Of a DNA stretch of 64,000 nt, positions 57,442-64,000 are shown one piece after another. A program made the translations under genes and the position numbers. Where the stretch lies: assembly GCF_003752415.1 (NCBI RefSeq), contig NZ_RKHG01000001.1:1984001-2048000 (forward strand), read 5' to 3'. Under the pieces are notes generated by a model that searched no databases, had not been told where the DNA came from, and saw only the letters and a program-made list of their open reading frames with translations. This DNA comes from Luteococcus japonicus (lineage in GTDB: Bacteria > Actinomycetota > Actinomycetes > Propionibacteriales > Propionibacteriaceae). How positions within the stretch are numbered: position 1 is the first letter of the stretch; every line of letters begins with the position of its first letter.

Positions 57442-57993
57442 TCAGCCGGCTGCCAGCCATCCACCTGTGCCCCGCATTCCGGGATCCCGCGCCAGCGCCG
57501 CGAGCGCTGTGCGTCGCTGCCGCCGCAGACGCACCTCGTCACCGCCATCGCGGCGGGCCAGTTCGCTGCAGGACATGCCAATGACATCCACCTGGATCAG
57601 GAGTCTGCACTGGTCAGTCCGCAGAATCCCGCGGCGACGGGCGTCGCGCAGGAGCTCTTCCGGCGCACGCCGCACCGGTGCGACAAGGCCCTCGACGGCG
57701 CTGCCCAGCAGGACCGAACCGCCCCACTGCTGCTCCTCCACATCCCGCAGCACCGCTCGGGCAACGCGGCCGAGCACGTCGCCCCCTCGCCCGGGCCAGT
57801 TCGCGAGGCGACACCAGCAGATGGACCACAGCTCCCGCCCGTAGTCCTCACCCACAGAGGGATTCGGTGACACATCGCCGATGAGTTCAAGTACCCTGGC
57901 CCGCACCTCGGCCGTCAGCAGCCACCCCGCCAGGTGGCAGCCGCCACGCATCGCATCCAGCAGGCCCGGCACCACAGCTTCCCCAGTTCCCAT
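57442..57993 (-). CDS. Hypothetical protein, unusual codon use
   Basis: A 183-residue helical protein I do not recognise. Segments include LLTAEVRARVLELIGDVSPNP, RELWSICWCRLANWPGRGGDVLGRV and a basic C-terminal LRRQRRTALAALARDPG that recalls sigma region 4 or relaxase-associated helices, without a firm match. Third codon positions carry more A and T (TCA, AGA, AAT, GTA, CTT) than in neighbouring genes, suggesting recent acquisition. The ATG at 57993 is a choice; the frame is open further upstream, and another frame (57965-58050) also reads plausibly, so a frameshift or a different start cannot be excluded. Confidence 0.45.
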   Translation of the reverse strand: MGTGEAVVPGLLDAMRGGCHLAGWLLTAEVRARVLELIGDVSPNPSVGEDYGRELWSICWCRLANWPGRGGDVLGRVARAVLRDVEEQQWGGSVLLGSAVEGLVAPVRRAPEELLRDARRRGILRTDQCRLLIQVDVIGMSCSELARRDGGDEVRLRRQRRTALAALARDPGMRGTGGWLAAG

Positions 57994-58057
57994 GGACGCC
58001 AGCCCATCAGGGCGGTGTTGTGCCAGGTGTTGTCCGCAACCGCGCCGGTGTGGTCCG

Positions 58058-59179
58058 TCAGCGCCAGACGCCGCGCCAACGGGCGGGCGGCCACGGCGCC
58101 TGGTCCGCGGGCAGGCCCAACTCGTGGGCGGCACGGAGCGGCCAACCCGGCTCCCGCAAGGCCTGACGGGCCAGCATCACCGCGTCGGCGCGTCCCTCGG
58201 CGATGATCTGCTCGGCCTGCTCCGGCTCGGTGATCATGCCGACGGCGCTGGTCACGACGCCCGACTCGCTGCGCACCTGCTCCGCGTAGGGCACCTGGTA
58301 GCCGGGCCCGACCGGAATCCTTGCCATCACCAGCCCACCCGTGGAGACGTCCACCAGGTCCACCCCGTGCTCGCGCAGCTCGATGGCCAGCTGCGCCGAG
58401 TCCTCACCGTCCCAGCCGCCGTCGGTCCAGTCGCCGTCGGTCCAGTCGCCGTCGGTCCAGTCCGTCGCGGAGATCCGCACCGCCAGCGCGCCCGTCCACA
58501 CCTGCCGGATGGCGTCGACGACGGCCAGCAGCAACCGGGTGCGGTTCTCCCAGCTACCGCCCCACTGGTCGGTGCGGGTGTTGGACAGCGGCGAGTAGAA
58601 CTGGTGCAGCAGGTAGCCGTGGGCGGCGTGCACCTCGACGAGGTCGAAGCCGGCCTCCTTGGCCCGGACCGCCGCGGCAGCGAAGTCGTCGATCACCTCC
58701 TGGATCCCGGCCTCGTCGAGAGCCTGTACCTCGGAGGTGAATTCCTCACCCGCCCCACGCTCCGTGGTGGGGCCCACCGGTGTCCACCCGCCCTCGTCGG
58801 CCGGGATGTTACGGGCCTCCTCCCCGGGCCACCAGCGGTTCGTCGACGCCTTGCGGCCCGCGTGCGCCAGCTGGACCCCGATGGCGGCACCCTGGGCGTG
58901 CGCGAAGTCCGTCACCCGACGCCATGCGGTGGCCTGCTGGTCATTCCACAGTCCGGCATCCCAGGGGCTGATCCGGGCCTCGGGGCTGACCCCCGTCGCC
59001 TCCACGACGACCAGCCCGAATCCGCCGGCCGCGAGACTTCCGTAGTGGACCAGGTGCCAGTCGTTGACCACGCCGTCGCGCTGCTCGACGGAGTACTGGC
59101 ACATGGGAGAGACCCAGGCGCGGTTGCGCACCGTGAGGGATCCGAGCTGAATGGGACGGAAGAGTGCAGGCGTGCTCAT
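58058..59179 (-). CDS. Old yellow enzyme-type NADPH dehydrogenase (YqjM-like)
   Basis: A 373-residue FMN-dependent ene-reductase. Motifs are PIQLGSLTVRNRAWVSPMCQYS (flavin phosphate region and the Cys of YqjM-type enzymes), VQLAHAGRKAS (His for substrate), EVHAAHGYLLHQFYSPLSNTRTDQWGGS and a C-terminal GRADAVMLARQALREP. Between the Arg of AVRISATDW and the next helix is an in-frame tandem repeat WTDGDWTDGDWTDG, from three 15-bp units at 58421-58465, absent in typical members. It lies in a surface loop near the active site. Reduces activated alkenes; may help with oxidative or electrophile stress. Confidence 0.92.
   Translation of the reverse strand: MSTPALFRPIQLGSLTVRNRAWVSPMCQYSVEQRDGVVNDWHLVHYGSLAAGGFGLVVVEATGVSPEARISPWDAGLWNDQQATAWRRVTDFAHAQGAAIGVQLAHAGRKASTNRWWPGEEARNIPADEGGWTPVGPTTERGAGEEFTSEVQALDEAGIQEVIDDFAAAAVRAKEAGFDLVEVHAAHGYLLHQFYSPLSNTRTDQWGGSWENRTRLLLAVVDAIRQVWTGALAVRISATDWTDGDWTDGDWTDGGWDGEDSAQLAIELREHGVDLVDVSTGGLVMARIPVGPGYQVPYAEQVRSESGVVTSAVGMITEPEQAEQIIAEGRADAVMLARQALREPGWPLRAAHELGLPADQAPWPPARWRGVWR
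58421..58465. repeat. Tandem 15-bp repeat inside the old yellow enzyme gene
   Basis: GTCGGTCCAGTCGCC occurs twice exactly and a third time with changes only at its end. In frame it adds W-T-D-G-D units, so copy number can vary without frameshift. Confidence 0.8.
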
Positions 59180-59224
59180 GCAGCCATTGAACCAGCGCGG
59201 CCAAGAGCGCCGAGCAAGGACGGG

Positions 59225-59230
59225 TAGCAT
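59225..59230 (+). promoter_or_regulatory. -10 box TAGCAT deciding the GTG start of the MFS gene; predicted leaderless
   Basis: TAGCAT is followed by CGCCGG and the GTG at 59237, the same 6-base gap as for other genes in the window. Confidence 0.5.
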
Positions 59231-59236
59231 CGCCGG

Positions 59237-60562
59237 GTGAACCTTGTACGGGACCTGCGGCGCCTGCTGCGCCACGACCACTTCCGCAAGCTGTTCACCA
59301 TCCGCGCGCTGACGCAGTGCGCTGACGGCACCCTGCAGATCGGCATGGCAAGCCACATCCTGTTCAACCCGGCGCAGCAGCCCAATGCCTGGGCCATCGC
59401 CGCCATGTTCGCCATCACCCTGCTGCCCTTCAGCATCGTCGGACCCTTCGTCAGCGGTCTGCTGGACCACTGGTCCCGCCGCACGGTCACCGTCGTCGTG
59501 GACGCCACGCGCACGGTGCTCGCGCTGGTCATCGCGGGAATGATCGCCAGCGGGTCCACCGCCCCCGCCGTCGCCACCGTGCTCTTCGGCTGCCTGATGG
59601 TGGCCCTGGCCCTCAACCGCTTCGTGCTGGCCGGGCTTGCGGCCGGGCTGCAGCACACCATCGACGACGACGAATTCCTCACCGCCTCGGCCGTGATGCC
59701 GATGATCGGACCGGTGGGCGTTCTCGTCGGTGGTGCCCTGGCCGGCCTCGCCCGTTTCCTCTCACCATGGCCCGTCACCATCGCCGATGCGGTGGTCTTC
59801 TGCTGCGCCGCGGCCATGTGGGCCACCTCGTGCACCATCGCGTCGCGGCTGGGCAGCAAGGACCTGGGGCCGCTGGAGCCCGCACCACGCACCCGCTTCG
59901 CACAGACCCTCGCCGCCCTGCACGACGCCGGGCAACACCTGGTGCACCGACGCCCCGCGCTGCTGGGCCTGGCCACCATCACCGTCCAGCGGGTGCTCTA
60001 CGGCCTGACCCTGGTCAGCGTGCTGGTGCTCTTCCGCAACCACCTCCACGCCGCCGCCGACGTCAACGGCGCCATGGCCGACATCGGCGCCTGGATGGGT
60101 GCCAGCGGGGTGGGCTTCGCGCTGTCCGTGGTGCTGGTGCCGCCGCTGGCGCACCGGCTGGGAATGCGCGGAACCGTCGTCGCCCTGCTGCTGGCCAGCG
60201 CCGTCATCCAACTTGGCCCGGGCCAGGTGCTCAGCCGCTGGCCGCTGGTGGTGGCCAGCTTCCTGATCGGCTGGTTCGCGCAGTCGGTGAAGATCTGCAT
60301 CGACACCGTTGTCCAGGCCCACGTCGACGACGAGTACAAGGGCCGCATCTTCGTGATCTACGACGGACTGTTCAACGCCGCCATCGTGCTGGCCGCGGTA
60401 CTCGCGGCCGCTGTGATCCCGGACAGCGGACTGTCCCGGGCGCTGCTGGTGGCCATCGGCGTGGCCTACCTCGTCCTGGCCGGTGCCTTCTGGCTGCTCA
60501 GCCGCCCGATGGGCAGCGACGAGTTCAACCGGGGCACGGACCTGGCGATGAAGGCCCGGTGA
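59237..60562 (+). CDS. MFS transporter
   Basis: A 441-residue membrane protein with 12 helices. It starts with the GTG at 59237, whose -10 box spacing fits the leaderless pattern. Helix 2/3 loop VSGLLDHWSRRTVTVVVDATRTVL is the MFS motif A region; helix 5 region IGPVGVLVGGALAGL and a late DTVVQAHVDDEYKGRIFVIYDGLFN fit DHA3-type exporters. It is convergent with a small gene only 9 bases away. The substrate is unknown. Confidence 0.88.
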   Translation: MNLVRDLRRLLRHDHFRKLFTIRALTQCADGTLQIGMASHILFNPAQQPNAWAIAAMFAITLLPFSIVGPFVSGLLDHWSRRTVTVVVDATRTVLALVIAGMIASGSTAPAVATVLFGCLMVALALNRFVLAGLAAGLQHTIDDDEFLTASAVMPMIGPVGVLVGGALAGLARFLSPWPVTIADAVVFCCAAAMWATSCTIASRLGSKDLGPLEPAPRTRFAQTLAALHDAGQHLVHRRPALLGLATITVQRVLYGLTLVSVLVLFRNHLHAAADVNGAMADIGAWMGASGVGFALSVVLVPPLAHRLGMRGTVVALLLASAVIQLGPGQVLSRWPLVVASFLIGWFAQSVKICIDTVVQAHVDDEYKGRIFVIYDGLFNAAIVLAAVLAAAVIPDSGLSRALLVAIGVAYLVLAGAFWLLSRPMGSDEFNRGTDLAMKAR

Positions 60563-60571
60563 CCTCGACAG

Positions 60572-60847
60572 TCACCAGTACTCGCGGGTGATCCGCTCCG
60601 GAAGCTCGCCCCGCTCGCGGTAGGCCCGGGTGATCGCGCCAGCAATCCGATTGGCGATCGACATGTCGCAGTCCGAGACCCGGCTCTTGTCGATCCGGTG
60701 GCAGACGCCCTTGTCGATCTCGTAACGGTGGAATCCGTGGGCCTGTTGGCTCAGCGTCACCCATGTCTCGTAGATGGCCTGCTTGTCGTCGCGCTCCTTC
60801 AGCACCAACTCGAAGCCGCCCGATTCCCCGCCGTCGGTCTCGCTCAT
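60572..60847 (-). CDS. Hypothetical protein, 91 residues, downstream of lipA
   Basis: A small soluble protein of unknown family: acidic start (SETDGGESGGFELVLKERDDK), middle YETWVTLSQQAHGFHRYEIDKGVCHRID and basic C-terminal helix IAGAITRAYRERGELPERITREYW. The ATG has GGAGG 7 bases upstream, a strong ribosome-binding site. It lies 44 bases after the lipA stop on the same strand, so it may be the last gene of the lipoate operon, but nothing in the sequence ties it to lipoate chemistry. Confidence 0.7.
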   Translation of the reverse strand: MSETDGGESGGFELVLKERDDKQAIYETWVTLSQQAHGFHRYEIDKGVCHRIDKSRVSDCDMSIANRIAGAITRAYRERGELPERITREYW

Positions 60848-60891
60848 CTATCGTCCTCCCCAGGAACGGTGTGTGCCTTGCCGTGTCGTGA

Positions 60892-61815
60892 CTAGCCTCG
60901 CGCTGCGATGGCCTGTCGGTAGAGCCTGCCGGCGCGGTAGGAGGAGCGGACCATCGGGCCGCTCATCACGCCGCTGAAGCCGATCTCGGTGGCCTCCTCG
61001 GCAAGCTCGTCGAATTCCTGCGGGGTCACCCAGCGGTCGATCGGCAGCAGGGTGACATTGGGACGCAGGTACTGGGTGATGGTCAGCAGCTCGGTGCCGG
61101 CGTCGTGCAGGTCCTGCATCGCCTGGCTGATCTCCTCACGCGTCTCACCCATGCCCAAGATCAGGTTGGACTTGGTGACCAGCCCGGCCTCGCGAGCCGT
61201 GGTGAGCACCTCGAGCGAGCGCTCGTAACGGAAGCCGGGACGGATGCGCTTGAAGATGCGCGGCACCGTCTCGACATTGTGGCCGAAGACCTCGGGCCTC
61301 GCCTCGAAGAGCTGGTCCAGGAATTCCTTCTTGCCGCTGAAGTCCGGGGCCAGCATCTCGACGCCGACGCCGGGGTTCATCTCGTGGATCTTGCGGATCG
61401 TCTCCGCGTACAGCCAGGCTCCCTCGTCCTCGAGGTCGTCGCGGCAGACGCCGGTGACCGTGGCGTACTTCAGGCCCATCTTCTTGACGCTCTCGGCCAC
61501 GCGCACGGGCTCGGCGGTGTCATAACCCTCCGGCTTGGCGGACTCGATCTGGCAGAAGTCGCAGCGACGGGTGCACTGGTCCCCCCCGATCAGGAAGGTG
61601 GCCTCGCGGTCCTCCCAGCACTCGAAGATGTTGGGACAGCCCGCCTCCTGGCAGACGGTGTGCAGGTCCTCACCCTTGACCAGGTTCTGCAGGTCCCGGT
61701 ACTCCGGGCCCATCGTCGCCGTCGTCTTGATCCAGGACGGCTTGCGTTCGATGGGGGTCTGGGAGTTCTTGACCTCGACGCGGAGCAGCTTGCGGCCTTC
61801 AGGAGCGATAGTCAC
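60892..61815 (-). CDS. lipA: Lipoyl synthase
   Basis: A 307-residue radical SAM enzyme. The auxiliary cluster ligands are in [14 protein letters not shown] and the radical SAM CxxxCxxC is CTRRCDFCQ. Later motifs are [42 protein letters not shown] and a C-terminal RSSYRAG that supplies the auxiliary-cluster serine. It inserts two sulfurs into octanoyl groups on lipoyl domains. The GTG start overlaps the lipB stop (GTGA at 61812-61815). Length is normal. Confidence 0.97.
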   Translation of the reverse strand: MTIAPEGRKLLRVEVKNSQTPIERKPSWIKTTATMGPEYRDLQNLVKGEDLHTVCQEAGCPNIFECWEDREATFLIGGDQCTRRCDFCQIESAKPEGYDTAEPVRVAESVKKMGLKYATVTGVCRDDLEDEGAWLYAETIRKIHEMNPGVGVEMLAPDFSGKKEFLDQLFEARPEVFGHNVETVPRIFKRIRPGFRYERSLEVLTTAREAGLVTKSNLILGMGETREEISQAMQDLHDAGTELLTITQYLRPNVTLLPIDRWVTPQEFDELAEEATEIGFSGVMSGPMVRSSYRAGRLYRQAIAARG

Positions 61816-62612
61816 CTTGTCAGGTTACCTTCTCGTGAAAGGTGGGTGTCCAGCAGCGGCTCCAGTCGTTCGGCCACCTCCAGCAGGCTGGGCGCGGGGC
61901 CGTCCAGCTCGTCGGCCATGCTGGTGACCGTGGCGTCGGCGATGCCGCACGGGACGATGTTGTCGAAGCCCGCGCTGTCATTGCTGATGTTCAACGCGAA
62001 GCCGTGCATGGTGGTGCGCCTGGTGACCCGGATCCCGATCGCGCAGATCTTGCGCTCCGGACGGCCCTGCCGTCCGGGGGATGGCACGGCAGCCGTCTGG
62101 CCCTCGACGCTGGCGATCTGCAGGGCACCGGGGGTGAAGTGGCCGGTCCGCTCGACGCTCTTCGCGTGGTGCGGTCCGGTGGCGACGGGCGCGACGAAGT
62201 CCGGGTCGTCGGCCGGGAGCCAGACGCCGGTGCGGCCGGGGACGCGGCCGGCCATGATCCCGTACTGCGCCAGCACGTCGATCACGGCCTGCTCCACCCG
62301 TCGCACGTGGTCGACGACGCCCACCCGGTCCGGCAGCTTGATGATGGGGTAGCCCACCAGTTGGCCTGGGCCGTGCCAGGTGATCTTGCCGCCGCGGTCG
62401 ACGTCGACGACGGGGGTGCCGTCGAAGGGGCGCTCGGCCGGCAGTGTCTGCTTGCCGGCCGTGTAGACGGCGTCGTGCTCGACGAAGAGCACCTGGCCGG
62501 GCATCTCGTCGGCGGCCACCCGGGCGTGCACCTCGCGCTGGTGCGCCCACGCCTCGTGGTACTCGACGCGTTGCCCGCCACGGATCCCCAGGTATTCGAA
62601 GTCGACGCTCAC
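61812..62612 (-). CDS. lipB: Octanoyl-[acyl-carrier-protein]:protein N-octanoyltransferase
   Basis: A protein of about 266 residues. Motifs are [47 protein letters not shown], the catalytic Lys in [10 protein letters not shown] and the catalytic Cys in NIVPCGI. It moves octanoate from ACP to lipoyl domains before LipA acts. The start is taken as the GTG at 62612 because the minus-strand -10 box TATGCT ends 7 bases before it; an ATG at 62624 lies inside that box. A segment of about 25 residues between the Lys motif and the preceding conserved region is longer than in E. coli LipB, as in other actinobacteria. Confidence 0.93.
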   Translation of the reverse strand: MSVDFEYLGIRGGQRVEYHEAWAHQREVHARVAADEMPGQVLFVEHDAVYTAGKQTLPAERPFDGTPVVDVDRGGKITWHGPGQLVGYPIIKLPDRVGVVDHVRRVEQAVIDVLAQYGIMAGRVPGRTGVWLPADDPDFVAPVATGPHHAKSVERTGHFTPGALQIASVEGQTAAVPSPGRQGRPERKICAIGIRVTRRTTMHGFALNISNDSAGFDNIVPCGIADATVTSMADELDGPAPSLLEVAERLEPLLDTHLSREGNLTR

Positions 62613-62619
62613 CCGGGCG

Positions 62620-62625
62620 AGCATA
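62620..62625 (-). promoter_or_regulatory. -10 box TATGCT for lipB; predicted leaderless
   Basis: On the minus strand TATGCT is followed by CGCCCGG and the GTG at 62612. Confidence 0.45.
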
Positions 62626-62707
62626 CTCGCGGCCGTGGACCGTACCCCGCCGAGGACGCGTGCGCGATATCGTGCGGCGTCCCCTCGTCGCATCGAAAGG
62701 CACCACT

Positions 62708-64000
62708 GTGAGCGACACCGCCTTCCAGACCGTCGCCATGGTCATCTACATGGCCGGCATGCTGTTCATCGGTTGGTACTCCTACCGCCGGACCAGCAAC
62801 CTGAACGACTACATGCTGGGCGGACGGGACCTGCACCCGGCTGTCGCCGCGCTCTCCGCGGGCGCCGCCGACATGTCCGGTTGGCTGCTGATGGGACTGC
62901 CCGGCGCCATCTACGCGACGGGGCTGCGGGAGGCGTGGATCGCCGTCGGCCTGACCGCCGGTGCCTGGCTCAACTGGAAGTTCGTCGCGCCGCGGCTGCG
63001 CGCCTACACGCAGGTGGCCAATGACTCCATCACCGTGCCCAGCTTCCTGGAGAACCGGTTGCGGGACTCCAGCCGGCTGCTGCGGATCGTCTCCGGCCTG
63101 ATCATCCTGGTCTTCTTCACCTTCTACGTGAGCTCCGGCATGGTGGCCGGTGGCGTCTTCATGCAGTCCAGCTTCGGGCTGGACTACCGGGTTGGCATGC
63201 TCATCGTGGCGGGAGTGACCATCGCCTACACCCTGTTCGGCGGTTTCCTGGCCGTCAGCTACACCGACTTCGTGCAGGGACTGATGATGGCCCTCGCCCT
63301 GATCGCCGTCCCCATCGTCGGGCTGGTCAAGCTGGGGGGCTTCGACGAGGTCAGCAGCCTGGTCAAGGCCTCCGACGCAACCGCCGGGCTGGACCGGATG
63401 GCGCTGCTCCCGCACCCGATGACGCAGATGGCCCTGATCGGCATCATCTCCGCCCTGGCCTGGGGCCTGGGCTACTTCGGCCAGCCGCACATCATCGTGC
63501 GCTTCATGGCCCTTCGCTCCACCGCCGAGGCCCGCGCCGGGCGCCGGATCGGCATCGGCTGGATGCTCTTCGCCGTCGGTGGCGCCATCGCGACGGCCCT
63601 GGTGGGCGCGGCCTGGTACCAGAAGCAGGGCCTGAAGCTGGAGGACCCGGAGACCGTCTACATCAAGATGGGCCAGATCCTCTTCCACCCGCTGGTGGCC
63701 GGCTTCATGCTGGCGGCGGTGCTGGCCGCCATCATGTCGACGGTCTCCAGCCAGCTGCTGGTGACCTCCTCGGCGCTGGTGGAGGACATCTACAAGGCCC
63801 TCAACAAGACCGACCGCTCCGACGGGCACCACGTCATGCTGGGCCGGATGGCCGTGCTGGTGGTCTCCGTGATCGCCGGTGCCATGGCGTGGACGCAGAA
63901 TGACACCATCCTCGCCCTGGTGGCCTTCGCCTGGGCCGGTTTCGGGGCCTCCTTCGGGCCGGTGATCCTGCTCAGCCTGTTCTGGCGTCGCCTGTCCACC
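62708..64000 (+). CDS. putP: Sodium/proline symporter, PutP-like (3' end outside the window)
   Basis: 431 codons are visible, open to the window end. The GTG at 62708 has GAAAGG 8 bases upstream. The protein starts with a periplasmic N-terminus and helix FQTVAMVIYMAGMLFIGWYSYRRT, then YMLGGRDLHPAVAALSAGAADMSGWLLMGLPGAIY (sodium and proline site of SSS symporters). Later segments are SITVPSFLENRL, TLFGGFLAVSYTDFVQGLMM, WGLGYFGQPHIIVRFMA and AAIMSTVSSQLLVTSSALVEDIYK, all hallmarks of PutP. It imports proline with Na+. About 60-100 C-terminal residues are missing from view. lipB is divergent. Confidence 0.93.
   Translation, partial: MSDTAFQTVAMVIYMAGMLFIGWYSYRRTSNLNDYMLGGRDLHPAVAALSAGAADMSGWLLMGLPGAIYATGLREAWIAVGLTAGAWLNWKFVAPRLRAYTQVANDSITVPSFLENRLRDSSRLLRIVSGLIILVFFTFYVSSGMVAGGVFMQSSFGLDYRVGMLIVAGVTIAYTLFGGFLAVSYTDFVQGLMMALALIAVPIVGLVKLGGFDEVSSLVKASDATAGLDRMALLPHPMTQMALIGIISALAWGLGYFGQPHIIVRFMALRSTAEARAGRRIGIGWMLFAVGGAIATALVGAAWYQKQGLKLEDPETVYIKMGQILFHPLVAGFMLAAVLAAIMSTVSSQLLVTSSALVEDIYKALNKTDRSDGHHVMLGRMAVLVVSVIAGAMAWTQNDTILALVAFAWAGFGASFGPVILLSLFWRRLST

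Noticed and set aside
57442-58134. Longer start for the 57442 gene reaching 58134
   Set aside because: It would overlap the old yellow enzyme stop region and adds Arg/Pro/Gly-rich sequence typical of a wrong frame.
1-64000. CRISPR array, prophage, integrative element or replication origin
   Set aside because: No regularly spaced direct repeats, integrase, phage structural genes, DnaA-box cluster or repABC-type genes were seen.

Overview
The window is chromosomal DNA from a high-GC Gram-positive bacterium (Actinomycetota). The evidence is the base composition, the frequent GTG starts, the actinobacterial LipB-LipA pair, a glgC-like gene, DesK/LiaS-type kinases and an MmpL/YhgE pair. A member of the Propionibacteriaceae is my best guess, but that is an inference from gene content. 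Both ends cut through genes: a class IV aminotransferase on the left and a PutP-type symporter on the right. I see no transposase, integrase, phage module or CRISPR array.

Layout. 1-5 kb: aminotransferase end, tRNA-Ala, a small glutaredoxin, a GlgC-like nucleotidyltransferase and a secreted GH16 glucanase. 3-7.4 kb: an ABC exporter (permease plus ATPase) divergent from a two-component system, followed by a 57-residue secreted peptide gene not described by any obvious family. 7.5-14.4 kb: a secreted phytase-like/GDPD phosphodiesterase, an ArsR-type regulator with its MFS exporter, a maltose acetyltransferase, and a DNA-glycosylase pair (Nei2 and AlkZ-like). 14.4-20.3 kb: a TetR-controlled YhgE/MmpL membrane locus, in which the MmpL protein carries a C-terminal domain resembling a dead ABC ATPase. 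20.4-28.5 kb: PI-PLC, EamA transporter, HAD phosphatase, a sigma-like protein, a small membrane protein with a K+ channel, hemerythrin and DUF1846.

28.6-41.9 kb is a complete sialic-acid scavenging locus. It has a secreted sialidase (NanH), a Dpp-type ABC importer with a lipoprotein binding protein, one permease, a fused permease-ATPase and a second ATPase, then NanA, NanK and NanE. Two uncharacterised genes follow. A GntR-type repressor (NanR) is divergent from the operon. One quasi-palindromic sequence occurs both in the nanR/operon intergenic region and upstream of nanH, and is the probable NanR operator.

42-64 kb: a second two-component system; a junction where a truncated MalG-type permease abuts a truncated phosphoglucomutase; galE; a LacI regulator divergent from a debranching-type glycosidase; an APC permease with a class I amidotransferase-like hydrolase; a MacB-type ABC exporter; a small accessory islet (AbiEi/DUF559-like gene bracketed by inverted 78-bp palindromes); an old yellow enzyme; an MFS exporter; lipA-lipB; and the PutP-like symporter.

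Two features recur through the window. First, many genes have a TANNNT -10 box ending only 6-8 bases before the start codon, which predicts leaderless mRNAs and decides several starts. Second, there are three sequence families of intergenic palindromes, each with two copies here, in which the arms have diverged but pairing is kept.
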